Assembly (NCBI GenBank): GCA_947034895.1 | Contig: OX344765.1 | Span: 28,835,001 to 28,899,000 of the forward strand | Reading direction: 5' to 3' | Origin: Rhytidiadelphus loreus | Lineage: Eukaryota; Streptophyta; Bryopsida; Hypnales; Hylocomiaceae | DNA: 64,000 nt | In this document: positions 1-12,188 of the stretch, piece after piece | Layout of the letters: each line of letters opens with the position of its first letter | Numbering within the stretch: the stretch's first letter is position 1 | The notes under the pieces: generated by a model | Database searches by the model: none | What the model saw: only the letters and a program-made list of their open reading frames with translations | What the model was told of the DNA's origin: nothing | Position numbers and translations under genes: made by a program

Positions 1-993
1 AAAGAGAGTCTCCTCACCCCCAAGCTCCGTCTTACATAATAGAGACTATCAATAAAACTATTAGTCCTTAAAATAGGCTATGACTTTTTTTTTAACTTTA
101 GCTTTCTCTCCTTGGTTCTATTTAGAACCATCCACTAAAATAAAAGTCCTATTTATATTTCTCCAATCATTTCTTATCTACTTCATCTTGTATCCAAATC
201 TTGATCTTCTACTTGGAGTTATCTAACTCTAAGTTCCAACATACATGTATTAAGTCCAGTGCATTAGTCATCCAAGTGGGATTTTCTAATTCCACTCCAT
301 AAATCTACCATTTGGAGATATCTATCTCCAAACAATCTTTGTTATTCACTAGTGCACAATTCATAATGGATTAGTTCATCCATCAATGCATTCATTCAGA
401 AAAGGTTCTAACATAAAAGTCATAACACAATTATTATAAATCTTTCATCTATCAATGCATTCATTCAGAAAAGGTTCTAACATAAAAGTCATAACACAAT
501 TATTATAAATCTTTCATCTATCAATGCATTCATCCATCAAAGGTTGTGACAAGGGTCATGACAAATATGATAGGCTTTATATAGATAGAGGCTACAAAGA
601 AAAACATTTGGAATTTCAATTCAATACATGATCCATTAAATTATCAATTGTGCCTATCCAATATCTATGTATGGTAGACGATTGGACTTGAATCTAGAGA
701 TGAAATTTTAGCTGACAACGATTTGCATTGCATTTTACTCCAAACTATAAAAATTATGAGCTCTTAGTTTTTCTAATTTTGTTTTTTATTTGGTCATATA
801 CTTTTTAAGTTGAACATTGTGGCTTATATGATTACCAAATTTACAGCCATCTAAATTTGAAGAGAAGGGTGTTCAAATGTGCATTCTAGGCATTAGTGTT
901 GTTACTTGTTACACATGAAGGGATAGGCAAATTCATTTGAGGTCAAAGATTACATTAATACAAAGCTTTTAGATAGTGATGAAATTTACTTCT
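1..993. other. AT-rich intergenic DNA
   Basis: No ORF with recognisable coding character on either strand. The only structure seen is the 69-bp tandem duplication listed separately; the rest is AT-rich unannotatable sequence. Confidence 0.6.
377..535. repeat. 69-bp tandem duplication
   Basis: A block beginning near TCAATGCATTCATTCAG at 383 recurs at 452 and, in part, at 521, so the period is 69 bp with about 2.3 units. The first two units are almost identical, which points to a recent local duplication. No coding or regulatory role is visible. Confidence 0.85.
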
Positions 994-1239
994 ATGGTCA
1001 ATTTCATTAAAATGGCGGTATTCCACATGCCATTTTAATGGAATATCTTCTACAAATGGAGAATAAGTGTGCCATGATAGGGTCATACATGTGCCAATTT
1101 TATGCCTAGCACATTCAAATCACTCCTAGTTCACGCACTTCGACTCCCCTTGGACAATCTTTCCATTGTTTTCATTCTTTCAGTGGTTTCATTTTATGCC
1201 ATTTTAATGGAATACCGTCATTTTAACAAAATTGACCAT
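994..1239. mobile_element. MITE, 'ATGGKCAATTTT' family, copy A
   Basis: A 246-bp element whose ends are inverted repeats: ATGGTCAATTTCATTAAAAT at the left and the complementary ATTTTAACAAAATTGACCAT at the right. It is flanked by TTCT at 990-993 and again at 1240-1243, a 4-bp target-site duplication. It has no coding capacity. It shares its ends with elements at 4331-4610 and 21248-21517. The internal part is more AT-rich than in the other two copies. Confidence 0.8.
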
Positions 1240-3589
1240 TTCTACAATGCAATATGCTTCTTTTGATCTTTCACAAATGGTTTTGGAAAATTGGAGCAAA
1301 TGTACATTTTTTTATTTTCATTTAGTAGACTAATCATTTCTTGATATGCACACAAGTATATCTTTTTGAACAAAACTACATTAATTTTACTTCTACAATC
1401 ATGTCGTGATACCAAATATCGGTAGTAAAGAGACATGTTTTATAATTTGTATCACTTGAAATATTCATTGAATCATTTGTTGTAGCCCTGGACTTTTATA
1501 GGACTACAATAAAGTGGTTGTCTAATCATATCAATGAGAGGTTGTGCCAATCTTTGATGAACAATGGTTGGAATTCAAAAATTACAATTGAAGCATCTTG
1601 AAGTGTACATTTCATAAACCTTCAGTTGTATTTTGATATCATATTGTAGGTCAACATTACTTACTACTTTTGTCTACAATCATGAGAGGATGTCATAGAA
1701 TTTTTATACGGGAAGCCCTTCAACAGTTCTAGTCTTACAAATGGTAGGTGCGCATTGTGACTCATGTGGTGATTGGGACCAAATTCAGGATGTTGGTTTA
1801 ACATATTTTTTATCAAACATCAAACAAGAGACTGAAATACAAATGTGGATAGTAGGTGACATGAAATTTGACATGTATATTGACAATACTACAATAAAAG
1901 ATAATTGTGGAAATGAAAAAAAAAATTATTGTTGTTGATGTTAAGGTGCCTTTGAAATTGAGATTTGTATAAAAGCAATCAAATTTTCAATTACCATTTG
2001 GATACCCACCTACTTCCAATCCACAAACACTTTGCTCACCAAATAGCACTGTGTAGCAATACTTGAATTGAGAGAAGCTTCTCTTTGAGCATATATTGTT
2101 GTTTTTCTTCAAAGTGGAGCAAAAATCTTTTTCATAGATTAACTTTAACTTTTGTCACTATATAACTCATATCAATGTTGATGGATTTGCAATAGTAGGC
2201 TTTTATTTTTCTACCTCTAATATGTTGTGTATGTTTCTAATAACTTACTTTTATTGCATGACAAATTATAACATGTTTTCATTCAAAAACCCGTGAAATG
2301 TTATCAAATATGATTATAGTTCTGCAAGGCTAAACTTTGAGTTCCAACGTTTATTCTTGATTTGTTGTAGCTTTTAAAATTTACAATTATAGATGTAGAA
2401 TGATTCAAATTACACACAAAAAAATCATCATATACTATATAATGTATCACTTGCCTTCTAAAATACTTTAAAAACTTGCAACCCTAATATTCTATTTTTT
2501 ATTTGAAATTTGTAGTTAATTAGTTTCCATGCACTTGAAGGTCAATATGGTGCATCCAAAGCAATCCATATTTCAAGCTTATCGTGTTGTAAAATTACTA
2601 ATTTTACTTTTAAAACTTTTAAAAAACAGACTATCATTTAGATTGAAGCATCATGGATGAGAATGGTGTGCAATAATTGATATTTAGAACCAAAACTCAA
2701 GTATTTTCATATGGAATAACTTTTAGACAAACAAAGGATTTGTATGTTATGGTTTTTAAAATGGAATTGTTAAAAATATGTTTAGAGTTCCTACAACAAC
2801 AATGTCAAGCTCTAATTTGTATTACCTATTTGCTACAATGAATGTGAAAAAGTGACCAAAGATTGTAATTTCTATTATATTTTCTAAAATGGAATTAAAG
2901 CTTTATTATTTTGTACTACAACTGACAAATTGATTCAATTTGAAAATTTGAAAATTTGAAATTCTTTGAAATCAATGAACATCTATATTAAAAATTTAGA
3001 AAATATTTAATTTTTGATTGGGAAGTTACAGTTTATAAATTTTTTGTTTAAATATATGTCTCACACCATGAACAAATCATCTTGAAAGATGTCTATGTGC
3101 ATATTGTTGTACACTAATACCCTTTATTCCCTTTTATCCTTCAAGGCATTAGAGGGGATTTACTTTCTTTACAAGACTATGAGTTCCTTGCAATTCCTTG
3201 TAGTTTTCAAATTGCGGGAACGCATATACTGCTGCTGACGTAGTAGGAGCATTACCACATTAGATAATATTGAAAATTTATTTTAATTTTATAATAATTT
3301 TAATTTCTTTTTATAATTTTATAATATTTTTTTTATAATTTTATATTCTCATTGTTATGAGGACAGGGAACATGTCTAAAATGACCTTTTCCTGCCTTCA
3401 AATCTCATGTAATGTTTGATGGGATTTTAAAAGTGCAAAATGGCAGATCCACATATTCATGTAATATTAATTTTTTCAATTTTTTTAAGTTAAAAGGATG
3501 TAGAATACTAGCTTTGACTACTGTATAGAAATATAATTTCTATTTCATTTGGTGATTGGAAGAAAAGTCATGCCTTCCTAAGTAGAAAA
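1240..3589. other. AT-rich intergenic DNA, nothing recognised
   Basis: Long AT-rich stretch with homopolymer runs and a low-complexity TTATAATTTT patch near 3270-3350. The short open frames around 1741-1938 have no recognisable similarity, no splice context and no codon bias, so they are not called. Confidence 0.55.
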
Positions 3590-4330
3590 TGAAACAACTT
3601 GAGCAACATAAAACCCCATGAAAAATCAAAATTTAATTAAGTTTTTTCTTGTAGAATATATCTATGTCTAGGGCATTGGGAAAGCTATGAGTGACTTATT
3701 TCAATTGGATTAGTGATGTGAAAGTTATTAGTCTTGTTTTTCACTTTTTCAAGTAATCAAGGCATTTTTATTAAAAAAAAATAACATATAGGACTCATTT
3801 TTGAGCTCAATTATTCACAATATTTAAAAAAAAAAAATTCATTGAATGTAGATTACTTACTACAATAATCTCACCATTAGTTTTTGACCTATTTCAATTC
3901 TATTTAAGAACAATTTTTATTTTTATTTTTATTCCATTCATTGATTTTTCCTTCCATCTTGCATTTCCTTCTACTTAATAATTTTCTTAAGATTTATTTT
4001 ATATTTTTTGATTTCTAGATTTTTCAACTCTAGGACATATGTAGAATTGGAAAACTTCGGTGCAAGATGTCTCTATTAGAAACATCTTGAATATGAGACA
4101 TATAGTGATGTCTAAGTATGTATACTTTTGGGGGGGTGAGGGTCCAATGAATTCTACATTGGCTAATCCAAAACTCTATAATACCAAACTTTTAAGTTCA
4201 AGGGATTCAAAATCTAAAAACCTAGTCATATGGCAAGGTAGATAAAAGCTTTTCTTTTCACTTTGAACACTTATATCTTACATTCTACTTGGTCAAAGTT
4301 TTAAGTTCAAAGGATTCAAAATATGAAAAT
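3590..4330 (+). repeat. AT-rich dispersed repeat, first copy (5' part)
   Basis: Sequence around 3690-3990 (phrases such as GTGATGTGAAAGTTATTAG and TTTCAATTCTATTTAAGAAC) resembles 36190-36520, and an inverted relative lies near 16490-16790. A shorter local duplicate is visible: the stretch at 4189-4260 matches 4296-4330 plus 4611-4655 with the MITE removed, giving an empty-site comparison for that insertion. Confidence 0.55.
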
Positions 4331-4610
4331 ATGGGCAATTTTGTTGAAATGGTGCCGTATTCCATGTGCCATTTTCAGACCGCCCGCTCTAAACCATAAA
4401 AGTGACATCTAGAACAGGTATAGACTATAGATTTCAGATCATGGATTTTGAACTTTGAAAGTGGAATCTATGACACATGTACATTATAGACATGTAGGAA
4501 CTATATAGATTTAAGAAATCTAGGATAGTTGTACATTTCAAATTGCCTGGATTTGAACTATAAAAACTGCCAAAGTTGAGGAATTTTGCCATTTTAAAGA
4601 AATTGCCCAT
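4331..4610. mobile_element. MITE, 'ATGGKCAATTTT' family, copy B
   Basis: A 280-bp element that starts ATGGGCAATTTTGTTGAAAT and ends with the inverse, AAAGAAATTGCCCAT. AAAT flanks it on both sides (4327-4330 and 4611-4614). A near-duplicate of the surrounding sequence at 4189-4260 lacks the insert, which independently supports the boundaries. It carries the internal phrase CCATTTTCAGAC shared with copy C. It has no ORF. Confidence 0.88.
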
Positions 4611-4614
4611 AAAT

Positions 4615-4868
4615 CTAGTCGAATGGCAAGGTTTATAAAAACTTTTCTTTTCTTTTCTTTTCTCTTCTTCTTACAATCTACTTGATCAAAGTTTCTAAAA
4701 TTCTCTTCATACATTCTTGTACAAGTCTAATACAAGATCCAAAAGTTGAATATTCCAAAAATAAAAATAAGGGTTATTTCATTGTAGCTCTTTGCTACGA
4801 ATGACAGTCAGTTTGCAGTATTTTTTGGTGAAATATAATCCTGGAACTTTAGGGATTAAATGCAACAA
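4615..4868 (+). repeat. AT-rich dispersed repeat, 3' part
   Basis: Ends with a phrase of the form TTTTTTGGTGAAA...GGAACTTTAGGGATTAAA. The same ending closes copies at 22810-23265, 36650-36895 and, more weakly, 16995-17240; inverted copies are at 38340-39030 and 41995-42695. Copies are strongly diverged, so the family is old. No coding potential was found. Confidence 0.55.
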
Positions 4869-7800
4869 CCTCCGGAGTACAGTCAACCCTAAACTCTCAA
4901 TAATTCTAAAACTAAGATCCATGCATGCACGTGCAACATGTATCCGCCACAAGCTCAAAGCACACTACGTTTGGAACAGACCGACATAAGTAAAGGTTCG
5001 TTTGTTTCAACAGAGATTGCCTCCACGTGAAACTGCATTCACAAGATGCCATGTTTCTATCTATCTCAGACACGGCAATTGCAATGCAGCTCGGACCCTA
5101 CAATATTAACTTACCTAATTGATCACCACCAATGATTCGTGGTGTTAGTATTTAATTGAAATATTCGTTTTAACTTCTAACAATCATTCTCCAGCTGACT
5201 TCAAAACTTGTAATAAGTGCACCATCATACATACAGGTCTCTGCTGTATCACTGACAGCGAACTTCCATGTTGTGTCGGAATTGGAAATGAATTTCCAAG
5301 TTTTCCAGAGTCGAAATTGCATTCATCAAGTTTCATGATGCTTTTCACTTCAATGTGAACAAGGAGAACTGCAAAATTTAGGAGTAGCTTTGCTTAGTTG
5401 TAAAACTAAGATACAATCAAAAAGTTCAAGTCCACTGTTACAAGTAGTTTTCCAGAACCATTGCACCCTTCTCCATGTAGAATTCCAAAGTAGAGGGGCA
5501 TATCATATCATGCACCGTGTGAAGGTGTGAATGATCCTTTTCGATAAATAGCTTCAGAGTTCAGAGTTTGTTAAAAAACCCGGCAGGCTACTGGGAACTC
5601 CCCCTTCAAAATACCGTAAAATGGAAAAAAATTTGCTCAGTACGTAAGTTCTGACTTTCATGGACTGCATTCTTCAGAGAGCATCAATTTATAGCTTATC
5701 AACTGCGTTATTAGTCATCTTAAACTCCGTCTTTCATTCGGTTTTGGACAGTACTCAAGATCAATTGCTTCATTTTTCCAAAAAAAGACCACCTAGTTGA
5801 TATCTGGTCGATACCTTGCATACCAACTACGGAGTACAAAGTATGCTTTGCTGCACCTGTCAACTTAGGAGTCTAACAGGACTAGCTAGTTCCCTGTTTC
5901 TTCTGGTTTGATATGTCAAAGAGTGGCAGAAGTGCTGTAATCTCCTCTAGCACATGTTTCCAAAAGTCAAGATCATCTAGAATTCACTCAGAATGATTCT
6001 TGGTGCCGCAACTTAGGTGTACGTCCAATTTGCACTCCACTTGCAGGCGTGCTTCCAGGACAACATCAAGTTGCAAATTTATGATTTAAGTATAATGAAA
6101 GTAACCATAAGCGACACCTCGTAACTGGGTCACAATGCGTATCCCTCTTCATTTCATAACCTAAATCTAGGGAGGTCATTCTTCTCGTATTATATGGCAC
6201 AAATCTCATAAATCAAGTATGACTCCTAAGATTTAGGTTCTAAACTAAATTCGTGTGTGTAAAATGTGACACAATTAGGTGAGGTCGCAATAAGGTGTAT
6301 GTGCAGGTCTGTACATTGTTTAACTTGACTAACCTGTACACTGGAGCTTCTTATTACGACCTTTTGAAATATATTATTCTACAAACTTGTCACACTATCT
6401 TACAAACTGGGACCCCAGGTGATAAGATCAAAGAGGTCTAAGTGCAAGTCGTGATGTACGATTGTAAGTCATGTATTCACTGGCTTGACTCATTGACATA
6501 ACTTAGTCTTGAGACCTGTGCATCTGCTAGCAATTAATTCTTTATTGAAGTTTCAACACGTACTGGTAATACAAAATTAGCGAAGTCTGAAAATAGAAAA
6601 CAATGCTGAATCGTGCATGCCTAACTTGTGTCTGGCAGAGAAAAATGAACACAGTAAACTGACAATGCATACCTTCACCTCTTTCGCATGGACGCTGAAG
6701 AAATTGCGGCGCGCTGTATAGACAATGCACAACTTCTTTACGACATCCATCGAGCAAACTATCGCGAAATACAACCATCCAAAAACAGAACCAGGGATAA
6801 AATACAGATTTGGTTTGCTATTAGGCAAAAACTAGGAGTTCGTTTGAGGTACTTGCCAGTTTGAGGTGCCACTACCTTAAAACACCTCGCAGTTGGAAAC
6901 AGATAGGCACACAGTATTGGGACTACATGTACCTCACAGATTCAATACTTGAGGACGAAATATATACTTGACGGTCAACTGTTGCAGATTGAACACCCAA
7001 ATGGAGATGGCTGGATCCTGCATATCGAAGCTGTCACCTGACTCACACGCAGGTTCAACAAAATGAGTCAGTGAATATCAGACTTTCAAACCGTCAAATT
7101 GACGACAATGTCTCGGTCCCCTGCAAGTGGCGGAACTGGCCCTACAACCAGCCAGCCCAGGCAGGAAGATGAAGAGGTGGAGTAAAGTCATGATTGTGCA
7201 CACATGGGTACTGAAAAGTCAAGGTAGCGACTCTGCAGCTCCCCTTTTCTAGAGCCTGGCTCTACAGGGTAATAACTAATAAGTCATCATCAAGGTCAAT
7301 TATATTCTCCTGGAGATCCCAAGGTATACATTAGATTCTTCTTCAGTGAGATCCGCAGTAATTATGCTTGTGGCAGAGAGATAACGTTGGCGAGTAGCAG
7401 CAGCATTAGGGATCGCAGATCCATTGGTTAATAAGACCTGTGCTCAGTCAAAAGGACAAAGCTGGGTTGACAGTTTCCTAAGAGATTCAGTAAACTAGTG
7501 TTTCAATGAAACCACAGGCAGAAACTGAGGGAATTCACCGTCAGAGAGTGGAATGGACATCACAAAAAGTAGGCGATCCTGTCCCAGATCCTGTTATCCA
7601 GCAATGTTCAACCTTTAATTGATTTCTGCTGATTCTTTTGAGAATGCTGATTAATGCGCATGCCAGGAACTGATCAATAGCAGCATTGCTGGCAAGGGAA
7701 ACCAAGTGAGGAAGTCTAGTGATGCTTTACTCACTTCAGAAGTTTGAAGACAGGTGTAAGAGATGAGCAGTCGAGCTTCGATAATCGCTAAGGAAAGTTA

Positions 7801-9227
7801 CAATAGAAGCGGAGCTTGCAGTTAGTGAGTTAGATCGGTCGGTGTAGATAGATTGCACAGACGAAAAGAAACGCCATACAAAGCCCCCTTTCACTGTGAA
7901 AATTTAGACATAATATGATTCAGCTATGAAATCACAACCCGTCGACCTCAAAGTTATAGGATGACCTTATGATATCAGTAGGAAAGCGAACTAACAAACG
8001 CTTATCTCGACGAAGAGTACCTGGGTGATAGTGGATCAAAATTAAAGAACCAATCCAAATATCCAATATATCCAAAAAGTGAAAAAAAGATAAGGCTACT
8101 GAGGAAAGAGATTCAGTATCCCACTATCCCAAAAGACACAGTTCGGGATTGGACCATGACCACCACTTTCATTCTCACTTTCACCAAAAGAGAATCTGTC
8201 AAGGTTATCCACATTCACATATATTCCTTCTCACCATCGTTTCATCAAATTTGCCCATTCGTCGCAGGCAACGGCATACACAACTATTTCACATGGACAC
8301 CATAATTGTCAAGATCACATCTGTAAATTACGATCGACTCCCAAACACAATTACATAATCCAGCTAGGAACGTTTCAATATAATGGACATTAGATTTTAT
8401 TGATTGCAGATGCCTGAAAAACGCAGCCAAAGATATTGGACCAAAACATCTGCCGGCTGCCAATATATATGGTGGGCAGACTTCATTCAGTTTCAAAACT
8501 AGTATTCGGAATTCTACTTAGTAATCAATATACAATGTTCTGGATTCTAAACACTCCCTAGTACTAATCTGCGGATTCGACCAGTCCGTCATCATGCTGA
8601 GTAATCGGTGAACATCGATCGCCTCAAATGGTACATGATTCTAAGCTACGGTAATCGTGGTACATATTCCGTTCAGTGGATTCATACATCTAAACTACCA
8701 GCAGAATCAAAAGATTACCCAGGTTGAAATGTCAGAGACGCCACGTTCCGATGAGGCACACCTTTGCCACTGACCCAGCTAGTTCAGATACTCATAAGTC
8801 TGCAATAGATTCGATCAAGTGCACAATACTGACTCTGTAAATCTTCCTCAGTCTGCATTTAGACTGCCATTAGACTCACCCATGATAGTATTTGGAAGAC
8901 GCGCAGTACGTTCCATCCCACAGTCTATCAAGGACTAAGAAGTACAATATGCAGTCAAATGGCAGTAGGAAGAGCTCATGACACTGACGCCTTCAAGCGT
9001 GGTACTGACATCAACACATTAATGTTTGCAGTCAAAGTCTCTGCACATGAAAAAACTCCCTGTACAGACCACGGTTGAAGATGACATTAACATATCTCCA
9101 ACAAAAAGGCAACAATAAGGAAGCACATCTCGATTCTATCTGCATACCAGTGCGACCACAAGGCTAATTCAATGGGGAGGAAATTAGAACATACCAGTGA
9201 CGAAAGTGGCAGAAAGGCTCCCGAAAA
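4869..9227. other. GC-balanced low-repeat block, no coding genes recognised
   Basis: Base composition shifts here from AT-rich to roughly balanced, and dispersed repeats disappear. All open frames are short, overlap on both strands and contain no recognisable domain. Together with 9347-12650 this may be the transcription unit and flanks of MIR390, which reads toward lower coordinates. I see no other known miRNA or tRNA signature. Confidence 0.45.
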
Positions 9228-9241
9228 GGACGACACAGTTG

Positions 9242-9262
9242 CAAAGCTCAGAATGGATAGCG
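9242..9262 (-). ncRNA. miR390* (3p), predicted
   Basis: Position deduced by pairing with the mature strand and allowing 2-nt 3' overhangs. It reads CGCTATCCATTCTGAGC and onward, close to known miR390* sequences. Mismatches in the duplex lie opposite the GGAGG part of the mature strand. Confidence 0.85.
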
Positions 9263-9309
9263 CCGTGCTACTGTCCCAAGCTTGATACCCAAGCAATTCA
9301 ACAGAGGTA

Positions 9310-9330
9310 GGCGCTATCCCTCCTGAGCTT
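9310..9330 (-). ncRNA. miR390: mature miR390 (5p)
   Basis: Read from 9330 to 9310 on the minus strand the sequence starts AAGCTCAGGAGGGATAGCG and is 21 nt long. From memory this is identical to the miR390 conserved from mosses to flowering plants. The 5' A fits AGO7-type loading. Confidence 0.94.
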
Positions 9331-10033
9331 CGTAATGGTATCATCCAAAGAATCGTTGGTCAACCGCTGCGAATGTCGAGCTCTTGACTGTCTTCAGGCA
9401 TCAGAAGACAGTCTGATGTAACCACACTGTCTTCAGGCTTCCAATCTTCGCAGAGTGGCACATGCATGAAACGGTTCAATACAAATGACTACGAGCACAT
9501 CATGAAAGGATGCTTCGTATGCACATGTGTGCACACCGAGTCATAGACTGGTCAGTGGTGCATGCACTGATCAATTCAGGCCAAATGCTTCTCTCAGTCT
9601 GACCGCATGGGTCAGGCGCTAACCATCATGTGTTAGATTTCATTGAAACCTCCAGATTCGAACTTCCTAGTCTGGGTCGAAGCAGAGTCCAGAAGTTCAA
9701 AATTTCTGCATCACCGCCGCGAGCTAGATCGGCTTTCAAGCAACGACGTGAGACACTACGAACCACAAAAAGCCGGCTGAGTAACTGCTAATCACACAAC
9801 CTCTTACCGAGGAAAGCTAGCAGCACCACAGTGTCGGTAATGATCTCTGTTTCGGTGAACAGGATCACAGCTAGAAAACCGTTAGCTGTGAAACTCGCTT
9901 AACATTCTACCCTCGGGCGCATCAGACAATTGAACAGTACGACACGAATTCGGCAATACCGAGGGCGAGGTTTCAGATCGAAGCTAGTGCACACTCCAGC
10001 AAATAACAGCCCAGCTAGAGAAGCTACCGGCAG

Positions 10034-10054
10034 TGCTGCTGCTGCTGCTGCTGC
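10034..10054. repeat. (TGC)7 trinucleotide repeat
   Basis: Seven uninterrupted TGC units (CAG-type on the minus strand). Confidence 0.95.
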
Positions 10055-10139
10055 AACAGTCAAGTGACGCCTCCTACCTCCAGCCAGCCAGCCAGCACCA
10101 AACCTAAACAGTCTCCGAGTCTCCAAGTAGCAGCAGAAG

Positions 10140-10200
10140 CAAGCAGCAGTGCAGGCATTGAATGGAAAGGGAAGAGGGGAGGGGGAGGTATAAATGGGGA
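10140..10200 (-). promoter_or_regulatory. candidate core promoter for pri-MIR390
   Basis: A TATAAAT box reads on the plus strand at 10189-10195; on the minus strand it reads ATTTATA. Minus-strand sequence just downstream is a pyrimidine-rich tract, common around plant start sites, about 0.8 kb upstream of the hairpin. The box orientation favours the plus strand, so assignment to MIR390 is tentative. Confidence 0.22.
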
Positions 10201-10371
10201 TCCAAAGGGGGGGGCTGAGCGGGCGTAGGACCCACTCTCGTCAGATGTGGTTGACAGGTAAAGTATGAACACACCCTCGTCACCATCACCAGAAATTCCT
10301 GCTCACGCGACCAGGGACTCCTCATTGACGTCCACTGTACATGTACAAGGCTCACCACACAACCCTGTGAC

Positions 10372-10417
10372 CCCCAAAGTATCCCAAAAAGTATCCCCAA
10401 AAAGTATCCCCAAAAGG
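10372..10417. repeat. short tandem repeat, CCCCAAAAAGTATCC-like
   Basis: Three imperfect 12-14 bp units built on CCAAAAAGTATCC in a row. No function inferred. Confidence 0.8.
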
Positions 10418-12166
10418 AGACTTTGGGATGAGAAATACCGGTAAGAGGATTCTTGCGCACAAGATTCGTCCCTCACACGATGCTGCGAGGGGAGGAGAAA
10501 TCAACTGCATTTCGTGAGAATCGATGAAACCAGAATCCAATCTCACACTGATACGCTGTTGACAGCCGGAAATCTGGCTACAATGAAAGAGTAACCAACC
10601 TTGGTGGCAGGACAAAGTCATCACTGAATCACTGATGAGGGAACTGCATTAGTGAGAGATTGCCACACCGACACGCTCCCGTGTGAATCACGAGGACGGT
10701 GACTCTGATGAATGCAAATCAAATTTTTGCAGTGCTGGTGTGAGCTCTGTTGGAGTTTCTGGTGTTGGCTAGTAGGTAGCTTAGCTCGATATGCTAGCCT
10801 GCCTGGTCGGCCTGGCGGGCGTTTTCTTGTGGTTTGTGGTTGGGGTGCAAGCCAGGAGCCAAGATGCCAAGGACGAAAACTCCGTCTCAGTCACCCTAAC
10901 TCACTGGTGAAAAAGAGGCTCCGGCCGGGAAGGTAATGTGGCTTGTGGGATTCGTCCACGTGGCATTCGCTGCAAACGAGGTGGACAACCGGTGCTTGGC
11001 GAACGCCGTGGCTGGAGTGACCTGCCTGCCACCCAGCAGCAGAATGTGAACTGGGAAGCATGCAAAAAGTTGGGAATGGCTGGTGAGGGTTAATTTTCAA
11101 CTCAACTGAATAATAACTTTAAGTATGGGGCAAGCTCGCTATTCTCGAGTTCTTCGATGGAAAGTCCGTGTCCATATTTAGTATATCGAGGATCTCTTTG
11201 TCGATATTACAGTCATGTGCAGTTGTGCACTCTTTACTTGCCAAAACAGTGTGAAGATAAGGTTCAATGGAACTGGTGCTTGTTTCTTTCAGTCTCTTTA
11301 CATGCAACCACTGTAGTAACTCAACTACCGGTATTTTTTCTCTTTTCCAAAGCTTGGGTAGAAGAGAAATGAGTGAGGCAGTAGGAAGTTCGGAATTCTT
11401 CAGTTACCGAGGGTTCGGTTGTCTTCGAGTGAAGCTTACTGTTGCATTTTCTACACTCCACAAAAAAGTCAAATTGTACACCGTGGACGGGAGTTAGCTT
11501 CCTCTGTGTTGCGGCGGATCTCTTGCCATGACTAGGAATGCACCTAAAGCTTCAAGGGCTGTTTACAGAGCAACAGTTGCCACACAGTAGCCGGCTGTGA
11601 GCTGCGCTGCTGCAGTTCGCTAAAATTGGAGTAGAAAAAGTACCAGTACCTTCTCCCCTGTAGTAGAATCTCCACCCGCAAGCGCAATAAGTTGCATTAA
11701 TGCCTAATTTATGACTTTGTGGAATACGGCACAGACTGGTTAACTGGTGATGTAATAATAAGAGGCTACAAGAGGTTGAAGGAGAGAGTTTCTTCCAATG
11801 CTTTTCGTCCGTCAAGTTCGCATTTTGTCAAGTATGGGCTGACGGGTCACGGAGGCAGCGTTTCTTACAGCTTTTTACTTGAAACAGTAGAACCCTCTCA
11901 GCATTGGGGAATATCTGGAGGGAGCCCGGGGAATACTTAGGCCGAAATGGTATGACTCAGACAAGAGCGATATATCGCCCACATAAAAAGCGCTGCTGAG
12001 GAGCACTGTAAGAAAAACTCCAACCCCAAGCTAGCCAGGCTGGCGTGATTGAAGAGGCTTTGGAGGATAGTCCACTCAAGTCACATGGGTTCAGATAGCA
12101 AAAGTTACTGGCTCTTGATGCCAACATTTTTTCAAAGGTAGATCCTCACTATGAACTGAAAACATC

Positions 12167-12188
12167 AGTAGTAGTAGTAGTAGTAGTA
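12167..12188. repeat. (AGT)7 microsatellite
   Basis: Uninterrupted AGT/GTA repeat of about 22 bp. Confidence 0.95.

Larger units (their letters stand above)
9228..9346 (-). ncRNA. MIR390: MIR390 precursor hairpin
   Basis: On the minus strand the 5' arm carries the conserved miR390 and the 3' arm its near-complement, so the stretch folds into a stem with a 45-nt terminal loop (9265-9309). The loop itself can pair further (CTGT at 9271-9274 with ACAG at 9301-9304). Pairing continues below the miRNA duplex, for example 9228-9230 with 9344-9346 and 9239-9242 with 9332-9335, as dicing requires. In land plants miR390 is loaded into AGO7-type Argonautes and cuts TAS3 transcripts, starting production of tasiRNAs against auxin response factor mRNAs; family members have the mature strand on the 5' arm, as here. 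Nearby sequence contains no TAS3-like pair of target sites. Expression cannot be judged from sequence. Confidence 0.94.

Noticed and set aside
9242..9330. Reading the two miR390-like segments as a pair of TAS3 target sites
   Set aside because: They are inverted relative to each other and only 45 nt apart, forming a hairpin; TAS3 sites are in the same orientation and further apart.
9650..9685. Possible tRNA T-arm (GATTCGAAC)
   Set aside because: It is a small inverted repeat (CCAGATTCGAACTTCC...TCTGG) with no acceptor, D or anticodon stems around it.
10104..10460. 118-residue minus-strand frame upstream of MIR390
   Set aside because: No known domain, low-complexity Pro/Leu/Cys text, crosses tandem repeats; two other frames are equally open there.
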